DNA of 6,346 bases, taken from NCBI GenBank assembly GCA_902773445.1, contig CACYEU010000266.1:1-6346 (forward strand), read 5' to 3'. Source of the DNA: an uncultured Lachnospiraceae bacterium. GTDB taxonomy: Bacteria; Bacillota; Clostridia; Lachnospirales; Lachnospiraceae. The notes under the pieces were generated by a model, which saw nothing but the letters and a program-made list of their open reading frames with translations, was not told where the DNA came from and did no database searches. The position numbers and the translations under genes are program-made. Position 1 is the stretch's first letter. The number at the start of each line of letters is the position of its first letter. This document shows positions 1 to 6,114 of this stretch, piece by piece.

Positions 1-447
1 CATGGCTGCGGGTCGATGGATGGACACGGACCAAGAGGGATGCACGGTCATGGACCGATGCCGGGCCCGCACCCGGTGCGAGGACCCAGACCTCACCGCC
101 ACATGCATGGTCCGCATGGCGCCTTTGCGCAGGAGAGAATGCTTGATGTGATCTCGCGCTTTGAAGGCGGCGTCAGACAGAAAGAGCTGACTGAGGAACT
201 TAAGATCAGACCGTCTTCCGTGTCAGAAACAATCTCAAAGCTCGAGCACGATGGTTACGTGAAGAGAAAAGTCGATCCGGACGATAAGCGTGCGACACTG
301 ATCACATTGACTGAAGTGGGCGAAGCGCGCGCAGCGGAGCTCGCGGACGAACGCGGTGCCAAGCTGTCCAAGGTATTTGAACCGCTGACCGACGAAGAAA
401 AAGAACAGCTGATCCTGCTGCTTGAAAAACTGTCAGATCGCGGGTAA
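1..447 (+). CDS. MarR-family winged-helix regulator with His-rich N-terminus (5' end outside window)
   Basis: Probable DNA-binding transcriptional regulator. The frame is open from base 1, so the gene very likely begins upstream. The first in-window ATG (base 16) has no visible Shine-Dalgarno sequence. Counting from that ATG, residues 1-35 are rich in Gly, Pro and His (eight His), with a further His and Cys just upstream. Residues 41-105 form a MarR winged helix: helix RQKELTEELK, recognition region RPSSVSETISKLEHDGYV (65-82), and a wing containing DPDDKRATLITLTEVG, which matches the DxxxR wing signature of MarR proteins. The C-terminal helices (106-143) would form the dimer interface. Known family behaviour is to bind palindromic operators and respond to small ligands or stress. 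Proteins of this His/Gly-rich type often accompany transporters, but the upstream neighbour is not visible. The His-rich stretch could bind metal; that is inference. The fold call is secure, the target unknown. Confidence 0.85.
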   Translation, partial: HGCGSMDGHGPRGMHGHGPMPGPHPVRGPRPHRHMHGPHGAFAQERMLDVISRFEGGVRQKELTEELKIRPSSVSETISKLEHDGYVKRKVDPDDKRATLITLTEVGEARAAELADERGAKLSKVFEPLTDEEKEQLILLLEKLSDRG

Positions 448-487
448 AGCGATGGGAGCCGCTAAGCTTGCGATGACATCACATAAG

Positions 488-516
488 AAAACGCCTTCCT
501 TCTCGGAAGGCGTTTT
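488..516. terminator. Bidirectional intrinsic terminator between marR-type gene and hppA
   Basis: Perfect stem: ACGCCTTCC (491-499), 5-nt loop (500-504), GGAAGGCGT (505-513). It is extended by A-T pairs out to 488/516 and followed on the + strand by TTTTTCTTTC. On the minus strand the hairpin is followed by TTTCTTATGT, so it can also end hppA transcription. Its position between two convergent genes fits a shared terminator. Confidence 0.92.
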
Positions 517-539
517 TCTTTCATTTTCAGACCGTTATT

Positions 540-2522
540 TTAAATCAAACTCCCCAATGCCATAAACAGTGGTGCGAAAACCAGTGAAACAACCGTCATC
601 AGCTTAATCAGAATATTGATGGACGGGCCGGAAGTATCCTTGAACGGGTCGCCGACTGTGTCGCCGACAACAGCCGCATGATGGGCTTCACTGCCCTTTC
701 CGCCATGCGTACCGCCCTCAATATATTTCTTGGCATTATCCCAGGCGCCGCCGGCATTTGACATGTAAATCGCCATCAAAACACCAGTGATCAAAGCGCC
801 TGCCAGCATGCCGCCGAGCGCTTCTGTTCCAAGCAGCAAGCCGACGACGATTGGCGATGCCGCTGCGAGAATACCGGGTACCAGCATCTCGTGCAATGCT
901 GCCTGTGTGGAGATTCCAACACACTTTTTGTAGTCCGGTCGGCTTGTACCGGCCAGGATGCCAGGATCATCGCGGAACTGACGGCGTACTTCCTCAATCA
1001 TTTTATACGCCGCTTTCGACACGGAATTCATGGTCAGCGCCGAGAAGAGGAAAGTCAACATACCGCCGAGGAACATACCAATGATGGTCCGCGGATTCAT
1101 GATATCGATCGTTGAAAGCTTCACGGCATTCGCATACGAAACGAAAAGAGCCAGTGCTGTCAGCGCGGCAGAACCGATGGCAAAGCCTTTGCCGATCGCA
1201 GCTGTCGTATTGCCAACAGAATCGAGTGTATCAGTAATCTCACGGACGCTCTCATCCAGACCGGACATCTCGGCGATGCCGCCGGCATTGTCAGCGATCG
1301 GGCCGTAAGCGTCAACAGCAATCGTGCTGCCGGTTGTCGCCAGCATGCCGATCGCCGCGAGCGCAATACCATACAAACCGCAAGTCAGATATGAAATCAG
1401 GATACCGATGCAAATGCAGATGATCGGAACCACCGTGGAGAGCATACCGACAGCAATCCCTGAAATGATCGTGGTTGCCGGTCCTGTCTCTGACTGTTCC
1501 GCAATCTTCTTGACTGATCTGTATTTATCGGAAGTATAGATCTCGGTCATCTGGCCGATGACAAATCCAACCAGCAAACCGAAAATCACCGCGACAGCGG
1601 GTTTTAAGCTTCCCAGTAAATGATTTGAAAGAATCAGGGCTGCCACAATGACGATGACATACGCGACATAGCTGCCGAAATTCAGTGCCTTTTGCGGATT
1701 GCCTCCCTCTTTGCCGCGGACGAAGAATGTCCCGATCATGGATGCCACGATTCCGATCGAAGCCAGAATCAGCGGATAAAGTGCGCCGTTGCTGTCATAG
1801 GCCAACAGTCCCAGTGTCACGGCGGAAACCACTGCGCCAACATAGGATTCAAACAGATCTGCTCCCATACCGGCAACATCACCTACATTGTCACCGACAT
1901 TATCGGCGATGACGGCCGGGTTGCGCGGATCGTCTTCGGGAATATTGTTTTCGACTTTGCCGACCAGATCGGCGCCAACATCCGCCGCCTTGGTGTAGAT
2001 ACCTCCGCCGACACGGGCGAACAGGGCCACTGAAGAGGCACCGAGACTGTAACCGAACAGAATGTCCGCATTACCGGTGATAATGTATATCAGACTGACG
2101 CCCAACAGACCGAGGCCGACAACCGCAAAGCCCATGACTGCTCCGCCATGATATGCCGTTGCAAGTGCTTTTGGCATACCGCTGGTACGTGCTCCGTTAG
2201 CCGTTCTGACATTGGCCATTGTCGCCACACGCATACCAAAGAATCCCGCAAGCGATGAGAAAACAGCACCGATGACGAAACAGATCGCCTCTACCCAGTT
2301 GTGCAGAGCGACCCCCAGAATAACGAAAAGAACGGCTACAAAGATGACAAGTATCTTGTACTCAGATGTCAGGAAAGCTCCGGCACCCTCGCGGATAGCT
2401 TCAGAAATCTCCTTCATCTTGTCTGTTCCGACTTCTTCTTTTTTGACAGAAGCCGCCATAGCAAGTGCAACGATCAAGGCTACTGCAGCTAAAATCGGGA
2501 CAATTACGATCATTGAATTCAT
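540..2522 (-). CDS. hppA: K+-dependent membrane pyrophosphatase, probably Na+-translocating
   Basis: Integral membrane ion pump that hydrolyses cytoplasmic PPi to two Pi and exports Na+ and/or H+. At 660 residues, with many hydrophobic segments, it is normal length for bacterial M-PPases. Family signatures are intact: [18 protein letters not shown] (172-189), [18 protein letters not shown] (207-224), the [19 protein letters not shown] region (326-344), [16 protein letters not shown] (404-419), and a C-terminal [12 protein letters not shown] (591-602) plus [14 protein letters not shown] (621-634). The K+-site motif [10 protein letters not shown] (437-446) has Ala441 and Gly444, as in K+-dependent enzymes; K+-independent ones carry Lys and Thr. 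Glu225 in DLFESY is in the position found in Na+-pumping enzymes such as that of Thermotoga maritima, one helical turn from the plant H+-PPase Glu. Ion specificity is inferred, and dual Na+/H+ transport is possible. The start is supported by AAGGAG (2529-2534) 6 nt upstream. The gene lies 91 bp downstream of the ligase gene on the same strand and ends at the terminator at 488-516. Confidence 0.97.
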   Translation of the reverse strand: MNSMIVIVPILAAVALIVALAMAASVKKEEVGTDKMKEISEAIREGAGAFLTSEYKILVIFVAVLFVILGVALHNWVEAICFVIGAVFSSLAGFFGMRVATMANVRTANGARTSGMPKALATAYHGGAVMGFAVVGLGLLGVSLIYIITGNADILFGYSLGASSVALFARVGGGIYTKAADVGADLVGKVENNIPEDDPRNPAVIADNVGDNVGDVAGMGADLFESYVGAVVSAVTLGLLAYDSNGALYPLILASIGIVASMIGTFFVRGKEGGNPQKALNFGSYVAYVIVIVAALILSNHLLGSLKPAVAVIFGLLVGFVIGQMTEIYTSDKYRSVKKIAEQSETGPATTIISGIAVGMLSTVVPIICICIGILISYLTCGLYGIALAAIGMLATTGSTIAVDAYGPIADNAGGIAEMSGLDESVREITDTLDSVGNTTAAIGKGFAIGSAALTALALFVSYANAVKLSTIDIMNPRTIIGMFLGGMLTFLFSALTMNSVSKAAYKMIEEVRRQFRDDPGILAGTSRPDYKKCVGISTQAALHEMLVPGILAAASPIVVGLLLGTEALGGMLAGALITGVLMAIYMSNAGGAWDNAKKYIEGGTHGGKGSEAHHAAVVGDTVGDPFKDTSGPSINILIKLMTVVSLVFAPLFMALGSLI

Positions 2523-2528
2523 TTTACT

Positions 2529-2534
2529 CTCCTT
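2529..2534 (-). promoter_or_regulatory. Ribosome binding site of hppA
   Basis: The minus strand reads AAGGAG, 6 nt before the ATG at 2522. This fixes the start at [10 protein letters not shown]. The alternative internal Met4 would be 15 nt away and is less well placed. Confidence 0.85.
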
Positions 2535-2542
2535 TTTAAATG

Positions 2543-2586
2543 ATTTACCCAGGTCGTGCGGTCAAAACCGCCCGGCCCGGGTAAAT
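2543..2586 (-). other. Large imperfect hairpin directly upstream of the hppA ribosome binding site
   Basis: Two 20-nt arms (2543-2562 and 2567-2586) enclose a 4-nt loop. Read as minus-strand RNA, the stem starts with AUUUACCC pairing with GGGUAAAU and ends with GCGGU/ACCGC. It has one G-U pair and only two mismatches (C-A and G-A). It is very G+C-rich in the middle. No U-tract follows on either strand (minus strand continues CATTTAAAAAGG), so it is not a textbook intrinsic terminator. It ends 8 nt before the hppA Shine-Dalgarno. Possible roles are an mRNA processing or stability element, a weak terminator or attenuator between the ligase gene and hppA, or a member of a dispersed repeat family. 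The structure is visible; its role is inference. Confidence 0.7.
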
Positions 2587-2613
2587 ACTCTCAACACAAG
2601 TTCTGGGCCTGCT

Positions 2614-4026
2614 TTACTTTCTGTTTTTCTTCAACTGACCAAACTTGTAGAGCGCATGCATAGCGTTGACGGCCTGTTCAGCTGTCGGATATGCCGGGAT
2701 GCCGTGATCGCGCAGTTTCATAATCGCAGCCTGACATTCCTCGCCGCCCTGGCACTCCATGATGAACGGTTTGCCGAGATGTTTATAGGTGTCATAGATA
2801 TCGATGACGATGTCTGTAACAGCCGGAACATCCGTGACAGCTGTCGGGCAGATAGAGCCGAGAATGCCGTGGACATTCGGGTCTCTCATGACCTGTGTGA
2901 ATGCGCCCTTGTACTGAACGGGTGAAGCTGTTCCGGAAATGTCGACCGGGTTCAGCGGAGAACCAAACATCGGCATGTAGGCGCGGATTCTTCCCGGAAG
3001 GCTCGGAGAAATCTCAACCAGCTCATGCATGGGCATTCCGATTCTCTCAAAGTGGTCGCAGCTTAACAAACCGGAACCGCCGCCGTTGGTGATCATGACA
3101 ATGTTGTCACCCTTCGGTGCTGGCTGCATACCGAGTGCCATAGAGACATCAAGGAACTCCTGCCATGTTGTTGCGCGGATTGCGCCGGCCTTCTCAAAGA
3201 TCTCATCGTACATCGCGTCGTTTGTGCCTGCGTTTTCAGAAGCAGTATGAGCAAATGCGGCTTTTTCTCCGATCTTAGATCCGCCAACCTTGATTGTAAC
3301 GATCGGTTTGTCGACATGCTGGCACGCCTCAATAAATGCCTCGGGGCAATCCAAACCTTCGATATAAATTGCAAGGCATTTGCTGTTCTCATCTCTTCCC
3401 GCGTACTCAACGAATTCGCAGAAGTCAACATCCGCTTTGTTGCCAAGTCCGACGAAGAAGCTCATGCCGAAATGATCTTTTTGAGATGTGCCGAGCGCTG
3501 CCAGAAGGTTTGCGCCGGACTGGGAGATCATCGCGACCGGTCCCTCTATGGGAAGATAAGGAATGAAGCCGCAGTTGAAGTTTAGATACGGACTTCCCAT
3601 ACCGACCAGGTTCGGACCGATCAGTGGGAGCTTGTTGTCACGGCAGTACTGTGTAAGTTCATCCTGCAGCTTGCCGCGGCCGATCTCTTTGAATGCAGAT
3701 GTCGCGATAACAACAATCTTAACTTTTTTCGCCACGCAGTCTTCGAGGACTGATTTAACAATGTGAGCCGGAACCGCAAGGAATGCAAGATCCACTTCAT
3801 CGGGAATATCTTTTACTGTCGGATACGCTTTAAGTCCCGCAACTTTATCCGCTCTCGGGTTTACCGGATAGATAATTCCCTTATATCCCCAAGTCTGAAG
3901 TCCGTCGATGACTTTATATCCAACCTTTGTTGAATAGCGGCTGCCGCCAACAACTGCGATAGATTTCGGGTTCAATGCATACTGAAGATTATTGATAACA
4001 TACTCACGTGGGTGTTCTACTTTCAT
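2614..4026 (-). CDS. ADP-forming acyl-CoA synthetase alpha-subunit-like protein (CoA-binding / succinyl-CoA ligase-like)
   Basis: Likely cytoplasmic enzyme of the NDP-forming acyl-CoA synthetase superfamily, interconverting acyl-CoA + ADP + Pi with acid + CoA + ATP. Its 470 residues are typical of a stand-alone alpha subunit. In order: a Rossmann-type CoA-binding domain (about 14-125; SIAVVGGSR, VNPRA, FLAVPAHIV); first ligase-CoA domain with GPNLVGM (137-143), ISQSGA (167-172) and GNKADVD (195-201); the predicted phosphorylatable His260 in FAHTASENAG, matching the SHTGxxAG motif of the family; and a second ligase-like domain with TNGGGSGLL (313-321) and NPVDISG (359-365). The ATP-grasp beta domain is absent and no beta gene is in the window, so it needs a distant partner or has another role. 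The substrate is unknown. The ATG follows immediately after the stop of the tandem-Lrp gene, indicating an operon and translational coupling. A very strong ribosome binding site (4035-4040) suggests high expression. Confidence 0.88.
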   Translation of the reverse strand: MKVEHPREYVINNLQYALNPKSIAVVGGSRYSTKVGYKVIDGLQTWGYKGIIYPVNPRADKVAGLKAYPTVKDIPDEVDLAFLAVPAHIVKSVLEDCVAKKVKIVVIATSAFKEIGRGKLQDELTQYCRDNKLPLIGPNLVGMGSPYLNFNCGFIPYLPIEGPVAMISQSGANLLAALGTSQKDHFGMSFFVGLGNKADVDFCEFVEYAGRDENSKCLAIYIEGLDCPEAFIEACQHVDKPIVTIKVGGSKIGEKAAFAHTASENAGTNDAMYDEIFEKAGAIRATTWQEFLDVSMALGMQPAPKGDNIVMITNGGGSGLLSCDHFERIGMPMHELVEISPSLPGRIRAYMPMFGSPLNPVDISGTASPVQYKGAFTQVMRDPNVHGILGSICPTAVTDVPAVTDIVIDIYDTYKHLGKPFIMECQGGEECQAAIMKLRDHGIPAYPTAEQAVNAMHALYKFGQLKKNRK

Positions 4027-5247
4027 TTATTTCACCTCCTCTGCTTCTTGACAGAACGGGCATCTTACAGAATTCGGATCAGTCCAGTCTTGAAGAAAAT
4101 CGTCAGTCATAACACATTCTTCCCAAAATCCATTCTCATCATCCAGACGTGCCGTCCAACGTCTGAACTGTCTCTTGGAATTGGCTACCCATACTTCTTC
4201 GATCTCAGCGTAGTTTTCAAGCTTTGTGCGAATCGCGTCTACGTCATTAATCTCTGCGAAGCAGCTCAGCAAGCAATCATAGAAGGAATCGCCGAACTGG
4301 AAGATATCAACAAACTCAGGCATGTCTGTAAACTCGCTGACGATCTCTTCTTTTCTATAACTCGGAACATTCTGGAACATACGCACAAGATACATCTGCA
4401 GTGAAAGTCCAAGAGCTCTGTAATTGATGTAGATCTGAAGAATCATAAGTTTTCTCTTGTCGACGACCTCAATAATATCCTTCTTCATCTGTTCAGCGTC
4501 GAGTCCGGAAAGCTCCTGAAGTCTGTCGAAGTTGAACATATCACCGATAGACTCAGTGTTATTGAGTGCCTCTATAATCGCGAAATCATTCTTGTCAATT
4601 CTCTTCTGAGCTTTAAGGAATTTCTTAACAAGCGCATCACTGTATACGAATTTTCTGTATTTATCTTCGGGAACGTGCCACTGGTTTACCATAGACTCTC
4701 TCACATCACCCCTGATCGGGCAAAGATGCACGTGATCAACCGCGGGATGATTCTTCCAAGGTCCAATAACATCTGAAAGAAGATTATCCAGAACGCGCAT
4801 ATGATCGCCGTTGAAGAAGTCGAAATCGCCTTCTGTCAGATAGCCAGTACATATATCATCTTTGTTCTGATACCATTTGATGAATTCTTCTTTTACTTTC
4901 GGATCTGTGCCCTCTTTAAGCTTGACGACCCAATAATAAAGTCCCCAGCCGTATACGCCTACATTTGGATTCATAACGAACATGATGAGATGCTCGTCAT
5001 ACATTCTCTTAAGCCGCTTGGCAATATCATCTTTCTTAAGCCCGGTTTTTTTGGCAACATAATCAAGGTTCCAAACATCCGGATAATTCTGATAGAATGA
5101 CTTAACGACATTGTAAGCCGCGCATTCTGCCGCATCTGTCGCAAAGATGCCGGGTTCGAAATACCCGTAGCCACCAGGTCCGAAACAGTTTTTCTGCCGC
5201 CATTGAAACTGCTGATCAGTTCCAAGTGTGTAATGCTTATCACTCAT
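4027..5247 (-). CDS. Tandem-duplicated Lrp/AsnC-like regulator (two HTH plus two ligand-domain units)
   Basis: Probable transcriptional regulator of 406 residues, more than twice a normal Lrp/AsnC protein. After an aromatic, Gly-rich leader (11-35), a first winged helix (about 44-90; LDYVAKKTGLKKDDIAKRLKR then a linker with MNPNVGVYG) leads into a first alpha/beta ligand domain (about 103-178). A second winged helix (about 217-268; DKNDFAIIEALNN ... LQELSGLDAEQMKKDI) leads into a second ligand domain (about 281-356). A 50-residue tail ends in a CPFC pair (396-399). The two halves share architecture but little identity, so this resembles an old fusion mimicking an Lrp dimer. I chose ATG 5247 over TTG 5256 because GGGAGG (5257-5262) is 9 nt from the ATG but touches the TTG. 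It is first in an operon with the acyl-CoA ligase gene and divergent from tetR. DNA binding and ligand are inferred; it could instead be a non-regulatory Lrp-fold protein. Confidence 0.75.
   Translation of the reverse strand: MSDKHYTLGTDQQFQWRQKNCFGPGGYGYFEPGIFATDAAECAAYNVVKSFYQNYPDVWNLDYVAKKTGLKKDDIAKRLKRMYDEHLIMFVMNPNVGVYGWGLYYWVVKLKEGTDPKVKEEFIKWYQNKDDICTGYLTEGDFDFFNGDHMRVLDNLLSDVIGPWKNHPAVDHVHLCPIRGDVRESMVNQWHVPEDKYRKFVYSDALVKKFLKAQKRIDKNDFAIIEALNNTESIGDMFNFDRLQELSGLDAEQMKKDIIEVVDKRKLMILQIYINYRALGLSLQMYLVRMFQNVPSYRKEEIVSEFTDMPEFVDIFQFGDSFYDCLLSCFAEINDVDAIRTKLENYAEIEEVWVANSKRQFRRWTARLDDENGFWEECVMTDDFLQDWTDPNSVRCPFCQEAEEVK
4035..4040 (-). promoter_or_regulatory. Ribosome binding site of the ligase gene, embedded in the preceding gene
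   Basis: Perfect AGGAGG on the minus strand, 8 nt from the ATG at 4026. The same bases encode the final Glu-Glu-Val of the upstream tandem-Lrp protein, whose TAA abuts the ATG. This decides the ligase start and implies coupled translation. Confidence 0.9.
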
Positions 5248-5256
5248 AGAAATCAA

Positions 5257-5262
5257 CCTCCC
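5257..5262 (-). promoter_or_regulatory. Ribosome binding site of the tandem-Lrp gene
   Basis: The minus strand reads GGGAGG, 9 nt before the ATG at 5247. It lies directly against the alternative TTG at 5256, which rules out that earlier start. Confidence 0.85.
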
Positions 5263-5276
5263 GTAATAGAGTGTGT

Positions 5277-5296
5277 TCCGCTTAAAGTTCAGCGGA
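5277..5296 (-). other. Small hairpin in the leader of the tandem-Lrp gene
   Basis: TCCGCT (5277-5282) and AGCGGA (5291-5296) pair perfectly around an 8-nt loop. It would lie in the untranslated leader, about 14 nt before the Shine-Dalgarno. It is too short and lacks a U-tract to be a terminator. A modest effect on mRNA structure is possible; chance occurrence is also plausible. Confidence 0.4.
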
Positions 5297-5328
5297 TGTC
5301 AATGGATAGGAACTTGTGCTCTACGGCG

Positions 5329-5357
5329 ATCATAGCACCCGCATTTTTTAGGCACAA
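5329..5357 (-). promoter_or_regulatory. Candidate promoter for the tandem-Lrp / ligase operon
   Basis: On the minus strand, TTGTGC (5352-5357) and TATGAT (5329-5334) are separated by exactly 17 nt (5335-5351). The -10 matches consensus at five of six bases and the -35 at three. Transcription would begin near 5322, leaving a leader of about 75 nt. The -35 box is one arm of the inverted repeat at 5352-5369, which would allow direct regulation. An alternative pair, TTGTTC/TATTGT, lies slightly upstream. Confidence 0.45.
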
Positions 5358-5369
5358 TACAACTTGTGC
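5352..5369. promoter_or_regulatory. Inverted repeat GCACAA-N6-TTGTGC, candidate operator
   Basis: Perfect 6-bp arms (5352-5357 and 5364-5369) with a 6-bp spacer. It covers the predicted -35 of the tandem-Lrp operon, so a bound regulator could block or recruit RNA polymerase. Likely binders are the TetR protein or the tandem-Lrp protein encoded on either side. A related, looser pairing GTGCT (5316-5320) / AGCAC (5334-5338) lies near the predicted start of transcription. Confidence 0.5.
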
Positions 5370-5415
5370 TGACTTGAACAACATTCAGAATTTTGTTAAA
5401 ATAAAATCAAAATTA

Positions 5416-5431
5416 TGTTGCAATTGCAGCA
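5416..5431. promoter_or_regulatory. Palindrome overlapping the tetR promoter, candidate autoregulatory operator
   Basis: TGCAATTGCA (5419-5428) is a perfect 10-bp palindrome. With flanks it becomes TGtTGCAATTGCAgCA, in which 14 of 16 positions are symmetric. It overlaps the predicted -35 and spacer of the tetR promoter, the usual place for a TetR-family autorepression site. The identity of the binding protein is inferred. Confidence 0.5.
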
Positions 5432-5444
5432 CTTCATGTATAAT
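5418..5444 (+). promoter_or_regulatory. Candidate promoter for the tetR-type gene
   Basis: A perfect TATAAT at 5439-5444 has TTGCAA at 5418-5423, a short 15-nt spacer. An A+T-rich stretch (5390-5415) sits just upstream and could act as an UP element. Transcription would begin near 5451, leaving about 52 nt before the ATG at 5503. The -10 is convincing and the -35 is uncertain. Confidence 0.55.
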
Positions 5445-5502
5445 ACTGTTGTCAGTTTGGACTTGTCATCAGAAATGGCAGTTTTCGGTTCCGGGCTTTA
5501 TC

Positions 5503-6078
5503 ATGACAAAAAACACCGCAAAAAACATATCGCCCCGTTCATCTATAACCATTGAACTGATTAAAGAAGCACTTCTGCGCCTTCTCAGGAAAAAGAACTA
5601 TATGGAAATCTCCATCACTGACATCTGCAATGAAGCAGGTGTCAGCCGCGGATCATTTTATGCACATTTCGATCATATTCGCGACGTGGTGGATCTGTTG
5701 TTTGATGATGCCCTGCAACACATCGGAAATATTCCTCTGCAGGAACTCTGCCGTCCGTCTGACAAAAGCAATGACGGTCTTCCTCTCTGCATGTTCATTC
5801 GACAGAACAGGAAGTATCAACCGCTATTCTTTTCAGCCCGGCTTTACATCTATGCCGTTGAGAGGACGGTTGAATCTCTAAGAGAAGGATTTCTGTCCTT
5901 CATGAGAACGCAGACTGCTCTTAATGATGACCAGATTGAAGATCTCTTGTATTACCAGATCATGGGTTGCATGTATATATGCAAAAAGCACATTGACATG
6001 CCTGATGAGGACTGGAAAAAAGTAAAATGTCATGTCGACCAATTTCTGAAAAACGGATTCTGCCAATATATAGAATAA
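5503..6078 (+). CDS. TetR/AcrR-family transcriptional regulator
   Basis: Predicted dimeric DNA-binding regulator of 191 residues, a normal length for the family. Helix 1 (ITIELIKEALLRLLRKKNY, 15-33) is followed by the TetR helix-turn-helix ISITDICNEAGVSRGSFYAHF (about 36-56) and HIRDVVDLL (58-66), closely matching the family pattern. The rest (70-191) is a helical ligand-binding domain that I cannot assign to a ligand. The frame stays open upstream to 5203, but that extension would overlap the divergent tandem-Lrp gene and span the predicted promoter. ATG 5503 gives the usual short arm before helix 1. No clear Shine-Dalgarno precedes it, suggesting weak translation, as is common for repressors. 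The gene is divergent from the tandem-Lrp / ligase operon, so that operon is the likely target, probably along with its own promoter. It ends at the terminator at 6084-6103. Confidence 0.9.
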   Translation: MTKNTAKNISPRSSITIELIKEALLRLLRKKNYMEISITDICNEAGVSRGSFYAHFDHIRDVVDLLFDDALQHIGNIPLQELCRPSDKSNDGLPLCMFIRQNRKYQPLFFSARLYIYAVERTVESLREGFLSFMRTQTALNDDQIEDLLYYQIMGCMYICKKHIDMPDEDWKKVKCHVDQFLKNGFCQYIE

Positions 6079-6083
6079 AAAAC

Positions 6084-6103
6084 AGGGAGCCTTTCGGCTC
6101 CCT
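6084..6103. terminator. Bidirectional intrinsic terminator after tetR
   Basis: AGGGAGCC (6084-6091), loop TTTC (6092-6095), GGCTCCCT (6096-6103), followed by TTTT on the + strand. The minus strand has GTTTTTTATTC after the stem, so it also ends the convergent gene on the right. It begins 6 nt after the tetR stop codon. Confidence 0.93.
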
Positions 6104-6114
6104 TTTTCATTCCC

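Larger units (their letters stand above)
5311..5370. repeat. Direct repeat AACTTGTGCT, two exact copies 50 bp apart
   Basis: The 10-mer AACTTGTGCT occurs at 5311-5320 and again at 5361-5370. Shorter related ACTTG words lie at 5372-5376 and 5461-5465 (the latter as ACTTGT). All are confined to the intergenic region between two regulator genes, which suggests repeated protein-binding half-sites. The right copy also forms one arm of the inverted repeat at 5352-5369. Confidence 0.55.

Noticed and set aside
1692..2033. 113-codon + strand frame inside hppA
   Set aside because: It is a shadow of the highly conserved hppA coding sequence, with no start signal.
2543..2586. Calling the intergenic hairpin an intrinsic terminator
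   Set aside because: No run of T follows it on either strand, so termination cannot be claimed from sequence. It is reported as a structure of unknown role.
2523..2613. A promoter for hppA in the 91-bp gap
   Set aside because: I tried TTGTGT, TTGAGA and TATTTA as boxes on the minus strand, but none pairs with a partner at 16-18 nt spacing.
2212..2925. 237-codon open frame on the + strand
   Set aside because: It is antisense to the hppA 5' end, the intergenic hairpin and the ligase 3' end. Both opposing genes are clearly real, and the frame shows no recognisable domain.
4012..4404. 130-codon + strand frame at the ligase/tandem-Lrp junction
   Set aside because: It is antisense to the well-supported operon junction and has no ribosome binding site or domain.
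5248..5256. TTG start at 5256 for the tandem-Lrp gene
   Set aside because: The Shine-Dalgarno GGGAGG touches this TTG with no spacer, whereas the ATG at 5247 is 9 nt away.
5203..5502. 100-residue N-terminal extension of the TetR frame back to an ATG at 5203
   Set aside because: It overlaps the start of the divergent tandem-Lrp gene, spans the predicted tetR promoter and operators, and has no homology-like pattern. The TetR fold starts just after ATG 5503.
5475..5555. 26-codon frame overlapping the tetR start (possible leader peptide)
   Set aside because: It has no Shine-Dalgarno, and its sequence shows no attenuation-type run of codons. It is short enough to be chance.
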